Origin: Bacteroidales bacterium
GTDB taxonomy: Bacteria; Bacteroidota; Bacteroidia; Bacteroidales; JAADJA01
Length of the DNA stretch: 5,497 nt
Assembly: GCA_030635465.1 (NCBI GenBank)
Contig: DAOVYU010000105.1
Span: 1 to 5,497, forward strand
Reading direction: 5' to 3'
The notes beneath the pieces are model-generated. The model had not been told where the DNA came from. It saw nothing but the letters and a program-made list of their open reading frames with translations, and did not search any database. Below are positions 1 through 5,497 of this stretch, one piece after another; within the stretch, counting starts at the first letter, position 1; each line of letters starts with the position of its first letter. The translations under genes and the position numbers were made by a program.

Positions 1-446
1 GCAGCCAGGTCAACATCCTGGATATTGCCATTGGTTTCAAAAACCACTGAATCACTAACAATGTATGGAGTATTGATGTTATTAGGATCAATTGTAACCC
101 GTATGAAAATGAAAATACTATCCTTTGCAGGTATTTCAACATTGGAGAGTGAAATTGCGGGTGCTCCATCTATGTTTAGCTGATATTGTGACTGGCTCCC
201 TTCTGCAAGATAGATGTTTGATATTTTTATCCTTGCATCATTATTATTAAAAACCTTCAATGTTTTTGTCGTGGAACCAACAGTTGTAAATACTGTGTCA
301 AATAATATTGTGTCAGTTGAAAACGCCAATTTATGTGAAGGCTCAGTACTGATCACATCATCTTTTTGACATGAGAAAAAAACCAAAGAGATCAGGAATA
401 TTATAATTCCACTTTGAAAAATTAAACCATATCTGTTTTTATTCAT
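1..446 (-). CDS. Surface lipoprotein, N-terminal part (possible parallel beta-helix family)
   Basis: This minus-strand reading frame starts at ATG 446-444 and stays open to the left edge (148 full codons), so the protein is truncated by the window. The product begins with a basic N-terminus, a hydrophobic stretch (about residues 8-24) and a lipobox ending FFS-C26, so Cys26 should be lipidated. The mature end is C-Q-K-D-D, matching the CxK(D/E)2 lipoprotein export signal described in Bacteroidota, which predicts display on the outer surface. After it comes a beta-rich segment (about residues 38-145) with the motif FSTDTILFDTVFTTVGS. From memory, this motif opens a group of Bacteroidota lipoproteins often annotated as right-handed parallel beta-helix repeat or hypothetical proteins; the beta-helix part would lie beyond the edge, so that name is tentative. 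An AGGA lies 5 bases before the ATG and supports the start. The gene is divergent from the NlpC/P60 gene. Confidence 0.82.
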   Translation of the reverse strand, partial: MNKNRYGLIFQSGIIIFLISLVFFSCQKDDVISTEPSHKLAFSTDTILFDTVFTTVGSTTKTLKVFNNNDARIKISNIYLAEGSQSQYQLNIDGAPAISLSNVEIPAKDSIFIFIRVTIDPNNINTPYIVSDSVVFETNGNIQDVDLA

Positions 447-451
447 TTCCG

Positions 452-455
452 TCCT
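452..455 (-). promoter_or_regulatory. Ribosome-binding site (AGGA) of the lipoprotein gene
   Basis: On the minus strand the leader reads TTTTCAGGACGGAA directly before ATG 446-444. The AGGA core lies 5 bases upstream of the start. This is notable because the other genes here have A/T-rich leaders without a Shine-Dalgarno sequence, and it fixes the start codon of this gene. Confidence 0.45.
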
Positions 456-467
456 GAAAAATTTGCG

Positions 468-503
468 CAAAGATAGTGATTCATGAATACTATATACGCA
501 AAA
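468..503 (-). promoter_or_regulatory. Bacteroidota-type promoter for the lipoprotein gene
   Basis: Read on the minus strand, TTTTG (503-499) is followed after 23 bases by TATCTTTG (475-468), a full match to the TAnnTTTG -7 element used by the Bacteroidota primary sigma factor. The 23-base gap is at the upper end of the reported range of 17-23. Transcription would begin near 461, giving a leader of about 15 bases that contains the AGGA ribosome-binding site. The motif and position are seen in the sequence; promoter activity is inferred. Confidence 0.55.
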
Positions 504-602
504 CAGCTCGTTTTATTGTTTCCAGAATTATAATGGTTTTGATTGGCTAACTGAAGATATTTCTCTGGATAAAAAAGGTTATTTTTGATGAAAATTAACA
601 CG

Positions 603-1379
603 ATGAAATTTGGTATTTGTTTACTCAGTACAATTCCGGTAAGGAATGAACCATCTGACTTATCTGAAATGAAAACACAGTTAATTTTTGGTGATTTATT
701 CATTGTTCAGCACTCAAAACAAAATTATTTAAATATCCGGATTGTATATGATAATTATGAAGGCTGGGTAGATGAGAAACAAATTTTTTACCTTGAAGAA
801 GATGAATTTAATAGGTTAAATAATGCTCAATGCAGGTATTCAAAAGATCTTGTTGAGATAATTCAGGATGAACAAGGTAATATTATTCCTGTATTATTTA
901 GCAGTTCAATGCGACTTTTAGAAAATGATCAATTTTCTGTTGGTGACAAAACATTCAACTATACAGGTCAATTATCTAACCCGACCAATAAAATTCAAGT
1001 CTCATCAATTATTGAAGATGCCATGATTTTATTGTCAGCACCTTATCTTTGGGGAGGGAAATCTCCTTTTGGTATTGATTGTTCAGGGTTTATCCAAACG
1101 GTTTTTAAAGCAAATGGTGTGAAACTTTTGCGCGATTCCTGCCAGCAAGCTTCACAAGGTGAATCTGTAGGTCTCATGGATGAAGCCTTACCCGGTGATC
1201 TTGTTTTTTTTGATAATGATGAAGGTGTGATCACTCATGTCGGGTTAATGATCGAAAAAGATAAAGTGATCCATGCATCAGGCAAAGTAAGAATTGATTC
1301 CATTGATCATCATGGTATCTATAATAGTGAGTTAAAAAAATACACCCATAATCTCAGGTTGATCAAACGGATATTATAA
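603..1379 (+). CDS. SH3b + NlpC/P60 cysteine endopeptidase (YkfC / dipeptidyl-peptidase VI type)
   Basis: The predicted enzyme (258 residues from ATG 603) cleaves the gamma-D-glutamyl to L-diamino-acid bond in peptidoglycan peptides. The N-terminal half (about residues 1-135) has bacterial SH3-like character: the opening strand MKFGICLLSTIPVR, EPSDLSEMKTQLIFGD, and a GWV strand end. The C-terminal half (about 138-255) is an NlpC/P60 domain: the PYLWGG motif with Tyr148, catalytic Cys160 in GIDCSGF, His212 in THVGLM and a third polar residue His224 in IHASG. The set is complete, so the enzyme should be active. There is no signal peptide or lipobox, which suggests cytoplasmic muropeptide recycling, as known for YkfC-type enzymes, rather than wall lysis. 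I chose ATG 603 because relatives, as I recall them, begin at the first SH3 strand (MKYGI-like). In-frame ATG 588 and TTG 585 are alternatives adding 5 or 6 residues. No Shine-Dalgarno sequence is visible. It is divergent from the lipoprotein gene. Confidence 0.9.
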   Translation: MKFGICLLSTIPVRNEPSDLSEMKTQLIFGDLFIVQHSKQNYLNIRIVYDNYEGWVDEKQIFYLEEDEFNRLNNAQCRYSKDLVEIIQDEQGNIIPVLFSSSMRLLENDQFSVGDKTFNYTGQLSNPTNKIQVSSIIEDAMILLSAPYLWGGKSPFGIDCSGFIQTVFKANGVKLLRDSCQQASQGESVGLMDEALPGDLVFFDNDEGVITHVGLMIEKDKVIHASGKVRIDSIDHHGIYNSELKKYTHNLRLIKRIL

Positions 1380-1414
1380 CTTGACAATCTTTCGGCAGAA
1401 CTGACATCCCTGCT

Positions 1415-1434
1415 ATTTAGAAACTCTTCTAAAT
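1415..1434. repeat. AT-rich perfect hairpin after the NlpC/P60 gene
   Basis: ATTTAGAA (1415-1422) and TTCTAAAT (1427-1434) are perfect 8-bp inverted arms around the loop ACTC. It starts 36 bases after the NlpC/P60 stop codon. There is no T-run behind it, so it is not a standard intrinsic terminator. It may be a weak terminator, an mRNA 3'-end stabiliser or a protein-binding palindrome. The rest of the 178-base gap up to the next gene shows no full TAnnTTTG promoter; the best partial match is TCAATTTG at 1457-1464, without a suitably spaced upstream TTG. Confidence 0.35.
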
Positions 1435-1557
1435 TCATCTTGTAATTTGATTCATTTCAATTTGTTACCAATTTATTCAATAGATTATCACCTAGATATT
1501 TTCTGGTGGCACAATTTCTGATCAGCCTGATTTTCAAATCTAAAAATTATAAAAATA

Positions 1558-1920
1558 ATGTTACAAACGAATTTAAATCATGTTAACTCTGCCGAGGAAT
1601 ACGATAAAGTACTTGCAGAAAATGAGAATGTTATGATATGCTGTGGTAGAATGGGGCCAATGTGTATTCCGGTTTATGCTACAATGAAAGAACTGGAAGG
1701 GGAATATCCGCATGTTACTTTTTATGACATGGAATTTGATCATCCGGACGCATCAGTTATCAGGAACTTACCAGAATGCAGGGGATTTATGGGATTGCCA
1801 TTTACAGTATACTATAAAGATGGCAAGGTGGTTAAGGCTACATCCGGCATTCAAAACCGGGAGCAAATTATCGAAATCCTGGATTATGAACTGGCAAATA
1901 CTAGCAAAATATTTCAATAG
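1558..1920 (+). CDS. Thioredoxin-fold protein with a non-canonical CCGRMGPMC active-site loop
   Basis: The 120-residue product has the length and order of a classical thioredoxin: an N-terminal helix region (AEEYDKVLAENENV, 12-25), an active-site loop (28-36), the helix IPVYATMKELEGEY (37-50), strand VTFYDMEFD (53-61), the cis-proline region GFMGLPFTVYY (Pro81) and the final KDGKVV...QIIEILDYEL (87-112). The usual WCGPC is missing. The loop reads C28-C29-G-R-M-G-P-M-C36, with a fourth cysteine at Cys74. Any redox chemistry must therefore use Cys28/29 with Cys36, or the protein binds a partner or metal instead. I recall similar loops in proteins labelled only 'thioredoxin family' in anaerobes, but cannot verify this. 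There is no signal peptide, so it is probably cytoplasmic. ATG 1558 is preceded by an A/T-rich leader without a Shine-Dalgarno sequence. The gene stands alone, with its own terminator downstream; no thioredoxin reductase is in view. Confidence 0.88.
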   Translation: MLQTNLNHVNSAEEYDKVLAENENVMICCGRMGPMCIPVYATMKELEGEYPHVTFYDMEFDHPDASVIRNLPECRGFMGLPFTVYYKDGKVVKATSGIQNREQIIEILDYELANTSKIFQ

Positions 1921-1961
1921 ATTGCAATTACTTTTTTTGTGATTAATAAATTATTTTGATG

Positions 1962-2001
1962 AAATGAATGAAAAATTAACTTTTTTCATTCATTTTTTTT
2001 T
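1962..2001 (+). terminator. Rho-independent terminator of the thioredoxin-like gene (A/T-only-loop, AT-rich stem)
   Basis: AAATGAATGAAAAA (1962-1975) pairs perfectly over 14 bp with TTTTTCATTCATTT (1982-1995) around a 6-base loop, and the T-run continues to 2001. It lies about 40 bases after the stop codon at 1918-1920. The stem holds only two G-C pairs, which is unusual for a terminator but plausible in an AT-rich genome because of its length. Confidence 0.7.
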
Positions 2002-2048
2002 ATCCATAAATGTATTTTTGCTTTACTATTTGTAATTGAAGCATTAAG

Positions 2049-2108
2049 GATGTTGATGTTAAACATTATTAACTAATTGCTAAAAAATGTTAAAAACTTT
2101 TTGATGTT
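2049..2108 (+). repeat. GATGTT repeats upstream of the receptor gene
   Basis: GATGTT occurs at 2049-2054, 2055-2060 and 2103-2108, with the related AATGTT at 2086-2091. The first two copies are in tandem, and the longer TTGATGTT is shared by 2053-2060 and 2101-2108. The last copy overlaps the candidate -33 element and runs into the odd palindrome GTTG-T-CAAC (2106-2114). This could be an operator for a regulator of the receptor gene. In such an AT-rich stretch chance similarity is also possible. Confidence 0.22.
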
Positions 2109-2134
2109 GTCAACGATAAATTTAAGTAAAATTG
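2098..2134 (+). promoter_or_regulatory. Candidate promoter of the TonB-dependent receptor gene
   Basis: TTTTTG (2098-2103) is followed after 23 bases by TAAAATTG (2127-2134), one mismatch from TAnnTTTG. A second TTG at 2107-2109 gives a 17-base gap to the same element. Transcription would start near 2141, leaving a leader of about 40 bases. A perfect TATTTTTG at 2013-2020 is an alternative -7 element, but it has no TTG at a suitable distance because the terminator T-runs lie there. The site is motif-based only. Confidence 0.38.
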
Positions 2135-2180
2135 TTAGCTGATTAACAGTAGAAACATTAACCCCTTAAATACAAATTTT

Positions 2181-4895
2181 ATGAAGAGAATTTTACTAAG
2201 TTTACTAATCCTTTCCGGCATTGTGCTTTTTTCGCAAGCGACTTATGCTCAAACCGGAATAAAAGGTGTTGTTAAAGATGCCTCTTATGGCGAAACATTA
2301 ATTGGTGCCACTGTCATTCTGGATGGGACATCACATGGTGTTGCTACCAATATAAATGGTAGCTTTCAGTTGGAAGGCCCAGCTGGAGATTACAAACTTA
2401 AAATTTCCTATGTTGGTTATGAAGATTTGGTTATGGATGTAACTATCTCTGATGGTAAAATGACCAATGTTGGCACTATTAAACTAGAACCTACATCCAC
2501 AACAATGGATGGTGTAATGATTCAGGCTGACAGAGCGATAGGACGTGAAACTCCGGTTGCTTTTTCCAATGTTGACAGAAAACAAATACAAGAACAGTTA
2601 GGTTCGCGTGATATCCCATTGAGTATGGATGTTACACCAAATGTATATGCTACTCCTCAGGGAGGTGGATCAGGAGATGCACGTATCAATGTACGTGGAT
2701 TCAACCAACGTAATGTAGCAATCATGATCAATGGTGTACCTATCAATGATATGGAAAACGGATGGGTTTACTGGTCAAACTGGGATGGTATAGGTGATGC
2801 TGCCTCATCCATTCAGATGCAGCGTGGTTTAAGTGCTGTTAACCTGGCAACACCTTCTATTGGTGGAACAATGAACGTGATTACCAGTCCGGCTGAACAA
2901 AAAGGTGGATTTATGTACAAGCAGGAATTTGGTACTGGAAATTTTATTAAAAGCTCTGTTTTTGCACATACTGGTCTTTTAGATGGAAAATTTGCTTTCA
3001 GTGTAGGTGGCGTTCGCAAAACAGGCCAGGGTGCTGTTGACAAAGTTTGGACTGATGCATGGGCTTATTATTTTGGTTCATCATGGAATATTAACTCAAA
3101 ACACAGGTTGGAATTATATGCTATGGGCGCTCCACAACGTCACGGACAAAACCTGTATAAGCAAAATGTAGCTGCTTATAGTCATGGTTATGCACAAGAT
3201 CTTGATTTCCCAGCTGGTGCTCTGGAAAAATTCCCAGAATCACAATCAGGTAGGTATTATAACCAGAACTGGGGTACTGTTAGCAATAAATATACTTCGA
3301 GTCAGGATTGGAATGGTCAACAAAGCGAAAGATACAATCCTCATTATATTAATGAGAGAGAAAACTTTTATCATAAACCACTAGTTAACTTAAACTGGTT
3401 TGCACAATTCAGCGAAAAAGCAAGTTTATTTACCACACTTTATTATTCTGGTGGTAAAGGTGGTGGAACTGGTACATTTGGTTCTATGGGATGGGATTAC
3501 AGTGGTCCTTCCAGAATGGTAGATTTTGATGCTACTATTGATAGAAACATAAACAATGTGGATAGTTTAGGTAATGATCTCGGATCACGCGGTATTTTGA
3601 GGAATAGTGTCAATAATCAGAATTCCTATGGGTTACTTTCAAAGCTTAAGTGGAATTTAAGTGAAAGATCCACCTTTACATTTGGTATTGACGGAAGAAC
3701 TGCAGTGATTGAGCATTACAGATCAGTTCGTGATCTGGTAGGTGGAAGTTACTTCTTCTGGGATGGTAATGAATTTGAATCAGGTAGTGCTTATGAGAAA
3801 CAACTTGGGGACAAACTTGATTACAACTTTACCAATACGGTTCAATGGTTAGGTGGTTTTGCCCAGTATGAGTATAACTATGGTAATATTACTGCTTATG
3901 GTACTGCAGGTTATTCAATGATCAAATATGGGTATACAAATCATTTTGCTAAAGAAGAAGGTACAGATTCTGAACTTTCATCAAAAAGTGATTTTATTGG
4001 TGGCTACCAGATAAAAGGTGGTGCAAACTACCGTTTTACAGAAACCCTTAATGCATTTCTTAATCTGGGTTATGTATCTAAAGTACCTGTTTTCGATGCT
4101 GTTATTAATGATAGAAATGCTACTGTGGCTGCAGATCCAAAAAATGAAAAATTCACATCAACTGAACTAGGAATGACTTATAAATCGGTCAATAATAAGT
4201 TTATCATATCAGCCAACTTGTATTATACTTTATGGGATGACAGAACTGTTACAAGAAGTAGAATATTACAAGATGGTAGTGAAGGATTAGTTTTTATCGA
4301 AGGTATGTCGCAAAGGCATTATGGGTTAGAGCTAGAAGGTCAATACAAACCATATGATGCATTTGGAATTGTATTTGCCGGTTCGATCAATAACTGGGAA
4401 TATACTAAGGATGTAACCGGTGCTTACAAAGACTATGATGATCCAGATAATGATGTAGAATACAATTATTATATAAATGGCCTTAAAGTAGGTGATGCAC
4501 CTCAAACTCAATTTGTATTGGGTTTAAATGTTTGGCCGCTTAAACAATGGAAAATCCAATTATTAGGTAAATATTATGCGAATCACTTTGCTGATTGGGA
4601 TCCATTAACCAGGGAAGATGAATCAGATAAAGGTCAGGTATGGGAGACCCCAACTTATGTTGTGTTTGATTTACATACTGAATATAATATCCCAACTAAA
4701 GGCGATCTTGATATGTCTATATTCATGCATATATTTAACTTATTTGATGAATTATACGTTCAGGATGCTGTTGATAATAGTGCTTATAATGGTTATTATG
4801 GAGATGATGATCAATATACACATGAAGCCTGGACAGCAGAAGTTTATCTTGGATTACCAAGGGTTGTTAATTTTGGTGTGATCATTGGCTTATAA
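2181..4895 (+). CDS. TonB-dependent outer-membrane receptor with carboxypeptidase-regulatory-like domain
   Basis: This 904-residue protein should be a beta-barrel transporter in the outer membrane, driven by TonB-ExbBD. A Sec signal peptide (MKRILLSLLILSG..., cleavage predicted after TYA23) precedes a CarboxypepD_reg-like domain at about 26-104 (GVVKDASYGETLIGATVIL, GVATNINGSFQL, ISYVGYED). A linker (about 105-117) may hold the TonB-contact segment. The plug domain follows at about 118-236, with RGFNQRNVAIMINGVPIND (172-190), the aromatic run NGWVYWSNWDG (193-203) and GGTMNVIT (228-235). The rest is the barrel, ending GLPRVVNFGVIIGL. The terminal residue is Leu, not the common aromatic. The length is usual for this receptor class but shorter than most SusC proteins (about 1000 residues), and no SusD gene adjoins. 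The substrate cannot be told from the sequence. Acidic loops at 751-760 and 875-877 may face outward. ATG 2181 sits directly before the signal peptide; its leader is A/T-rich without a Shine-Dalgarno sequence. The gene is probably transcribed alone, between two terminators. Confidence 0.93.
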   Translation: MKRILLSLLILSGIVLFSQATYAQTGIKGVVKDASYGETLIGATVILDGTSHGVATNINGSFQLEGPAGDYKLKISYVGYEDLVMDVTISDGKMTNVGTIKLEPTSTTMDGVMIQADRAIGRETPVAFSNVDRKQIQEQLGSRDIPLSMDVTPNVYATPQGGGSGDARINVRGFNQRNVAIMINGVPINDMENGWVYWSNWDGIGDAASSIQMQRGLSAVNLATPSIGGTMNVITSPAEQKGGFMYKQEFGTGNFIKSSVFAHTGLLDGKFAFSVGGVRKTGQGAVDKVWTDAWAYYFGSSWNINSKHRLELYAMGAPQRHGQNLYKQNVAAYSHGYAQDLDFPAGALEKFPESQSGRYYNQNWGTVSNKYTSSQDWNGQQSERYNPHYINERENFYHKPLVNLNWFAQFSEKASLFTTLYYSGGKGGGTGTFGSMGWDYSGPSRMVDFDATIDRNINNVDSLGNDLGSRGILRNSVNNQNSYGLLSKLKWNLSERSTFTFGIDGRTAVIEHYRSVRDLVGGSYFFWDGNEFESGSAYEKQLGDKLDYNFTNTVQWLGGFAQYEYNYGNITAYGTAGYSMIKYGYTNHFAKEEGTDSELSSKSDFIGGYQIKGGANYRFTETLNAFLNLGYVSKVPVFDAVINDRNATVAADPKNEKFTSTELGMTYKSVNNKFIISANLYYTLWDDRTVTRSRILQDGSEGLVFIEGMSQRHYGLELEGQYKPYDAFGIVFAGSINNWEYTKDVTGAYKDYDDPDNDVEYNYYINGLKVGDAPQTQFVLGLNVWPLKQWKIQLLGKYYANHFADWDPLTREDESDKGQVWETPTYVVFDLHTEYNIPTKGDLDMSIFMHIFNLFDELYVQDAVDNSAYNGYYGDDDQYTHEAWTAEVYLGLPRVVNFGVIIGL

Positions 4896-4914
4896 AAATA
4901 AATTTTTAATTATT

Positions 4915-4949
4915 AAAACCTCGACTCCCTATGGTGTCGGGGTTTTTTT
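4915..4949 (+). terminator. Rho-independent terminator of the receptor gene
   Basis: AAAACCTCGAC (4915-4925) pairs with GTCGGGGTTTT (4936-4946) over 11 bp with one T-G wobble. Inner CC/GG pairs (4928-4929 with 4933-4934) may extend it. A run of seven T follows at 4943-4949. It begins 20 bases after the receptor's stop codon and is a textbook GC-stem and U-tract terminator. Confidence 0.9.
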
Positions 4950-5270
4950 ATGACACTTTTTTAACATGAATAATAAAATTAACTGTTGAACACTAACAGA
5001 AATGTACTACCTGGATATTATATGACGTAAAATATTTTAGTGTTTATAAGTAATTTATTACAATATAGACAGCACGGTTTTCACAAGTTAGATATTGAGT
5101 TACATAGGATCGAAATTGATATGGCCCTCTCATATTAATGTAGCTCATGCATTCTCATATTTAATTCTTTCCTAATAGATTAAAGATAGGTTTTCGAAGG
5201 AAGGTTAAGATGATCTTAATATAAACTAGTAGTTATTTGATTCGTATCCTTGAAGTGAAAATATGGAATT
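4950..5270. other. Intergenic spacer without a recognisable gene
   Basis: About 320 bases lie between the receptor's terminator and the terminator of the converging gene. I see no open frame with a credible start, no tRNA-like sequence, and no TAnnTTTG promoter on either strand. Small structures are present: a weak hairpin CTGTT/AACAG (4983-4987 with 4995-4999), a 9-base direct repeat TCTCATATT (5128-5136 and 5153-5161), and a 15-bp palindrome at 5205-5219. It could be decayed or ordinary convergent spacer, or could hold a small RNA that I cannot recognise. Confidence 0.5.
5205..5219. repeat. 15-bp palindrome TTAAGAT-G-ATCTTAA
   Basis: Perfect 7-bp arms (5205-5211 and 5213-5219) flank a single central G. 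One-base spacing makes an RNA hairpin unlikely, so it looks more like a dimeric protein-binding site than a terminator. No gene starts near it: both flanking genes end toward this region. Its role is unknown. Confidence 0.3.
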
Positions 5271-5302
5271 AAAAAAAAGAGGAGTCCCAAATGGAACTCC
5301 TC
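5271..5302 (-). terminator. Rho-independent terminator of the right-edge minus-strand gene
   Basis: Read on the minus strand, GAGGAGT (5302-5296, inner arm bases) pairs with ACTCCTC (5285-5279), and TCC/GGA pairs extend the stem past a one-base bulge. Eight T (A-run 5271-5278 on the plus strand) follow. It starts 24 bases after the stop codon at 5327-5329. Stem, position and T-run all fit intrinsic termination. Confidence 0.85.
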
Positions 5303-5326
5303 AGTATATATTATTAGTAGTGTTTC

Positions 5327-5497
5327 TTATTGAACCTTTACAGTAAACTCAATTGATCCATCATCATCTACATGAATATTATCAATACGGATCAAACCGT
5401 ATATTTCATCCGTAGTTTCAAATGCCAGTACCTGACCAACTGCTAAATTATTAATTTTAGATTCATCAGGTGGTGTTGGCAATGTTGCCGCTGTAAC
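5327..5497 (-). CDS. Unrecognised protein, C-terminal 56 residues
   Basis: A minus-strand frame enters from the right edge and ends at the stop codon TAA at 5329-5327. The visible part begins VTAATLPTPPDESK, a Pro/Thr-rich linker, followed by a compact segment that predicts as beta strands: LAVGQVLAFETTD, EIYGLIRIDNIHV and SIEFTVKVQ at the C-terminus. The pattern 'GQVLAF...YGLIRI...IEFTVKVQ' gives a weak impression of the last strands of a small beta-sandwich, like tails seen in some Bacteroidota envelope proteins, but I do not recognise the family. There is no Type IX secretion sorting tail visible. That this is real coding sequence is supported by the uninterrupted frame, the protein-like composition and the well-placed terminator downstream. 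Confidence 0.65.
   Translation of the reverse strand, partial: VTAATLPTPPDESKINNLAVGQVLAFETTDEIYGLIRIDNIHVDDDGSIEFTVKVQ

Noticed and set aside
529..534. TATAAT, resembling a sigma-70 -10 box, upstream of the NlpC/P60 gene
   Set aside because: The Bacteroidota primary sigma factor uses TAnnTTTG rather than TATAAT, and there is no matching -35; chance is likely in AT-rich DNA.
443..703. Minus-strand 86-codon frame spanning the divergent intergenic region
   Set aside because: It overlaps the start of the NlpC/P60 gene, the promoter and the lipoprotein start, and its product has no recognisable features.
1043..1234. Minus-strand 63-codon frame inside the NlpC/P60 gene
   Set aside because: It is antisense to the catalytic domain, and its sequence is explained by the conserved peptidase reading.
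1712..1942. Plus-strand 76-codon frame in another phase of the thioredoxin-like gene
   Set aside because: The thioredoxin reading explains these bases with conserved motifs (cis-Pro region, C-terminal helix); the alternate product is not protein-like.
2813..3043. Minus-strand 76-codon frame inside the receptor gene
   Set aside because: It is antisense to the plug/barrel junction and has no start signal or domain.
3184..3384. Plus-strand 66-codon out-of-phase frame inside the receptor gene
   Set aside because: It is a shadow of the barrel-coding sequence.
4618..4881. Plus-strand 87-codon frame, Ile/Leu/Met-rich, resembling a small membrane protein
   Set aside because: Its hydrophobicity comes from out-of-phase reading of Asp/Tyr-rich receptor codons (GAT, TAT), and it lies wholly inside the final barrel strands.
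2181..4895. Naming the receptor SusC / a polysaccharide utilisation locus
   Set aside because: No SusD-like gene, glycoside hydrolase or sugar regulator is in view, the length is below usual SusC size, and a terminator follows immediately.

Overview
The window looks like chromosomal DNA from an AT-rich member of the Bacteroidota, probably a free-living or gut/sediment anaerobe-type relative of the Bacteroidales; I cannot place it more precisely. The evidence is a large TonB-dependent receptor with the N-terminal carboxypeptidase-regulatory-like domain typical of this phylum, a lipoprotein whose mature end reads C-Q-K-D-D (the Bacteroidota surface-export pattern), mostly A/T-rich leaders without Shine-Dalgarno sequences, and promoter candidates of the phylum's TTTG / TAnnTTTG type.

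Layout: (i) 1-446, minus strand, the N-terminal part of a surface lipoprotein that runs off the left edge; (ii) 447-602, a divergent intergenic region with a convincing minus-strand promoter; (iii) 603-1379, plus strand, a complete cytoplasmic-type SH3b + NlpC/P60 gamma-D-glutamyl-L-diamino acid endopeptidase; (iv) 1380-1557, a spacer with an AT-rich 8-bp hairpin; (v) 1558-1920, plus strand, a small thioredoxin-fold protein whose active-site loop has lost the CxxC motif, followed by a strong A/T-only terminator hairpin; (vi) 1996-2180, a 5' regulatory region with GATGTT repeats and a promoter candidate; (vii) 2181-4895, plus strand, a complete 904-residue TonB-dependent outer-membrane receptor, followed by a classic GC-stem terminator; (viii) 4950-5270, a non-coding spacer with no convincing gene; (ix) 5271-5497, minus strand, the terminator and last 56 residues of an unrecognised protein that enters from the right edge.

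The genes do not form one obvious operon. The thioredoxin-like gene and the receptor are each closed by their own terminator, and the two edge genes are on the opposite strand. The receptor has no SusD-like partner beside it, so it is not a standard glycan-utilisation (SusCD) pair. Functionally the window is a mix of cell-envelope functions (surface lipoprotein, outer-membrane transporter, muropeptide recycling) and a thiol/redox-type protein. I found no mobile element, CRISPR array, tRNA, rRNA or defence system. The item that most deserves a second look is the thioredoxin-like protein with a CCGRMGPMC loop.
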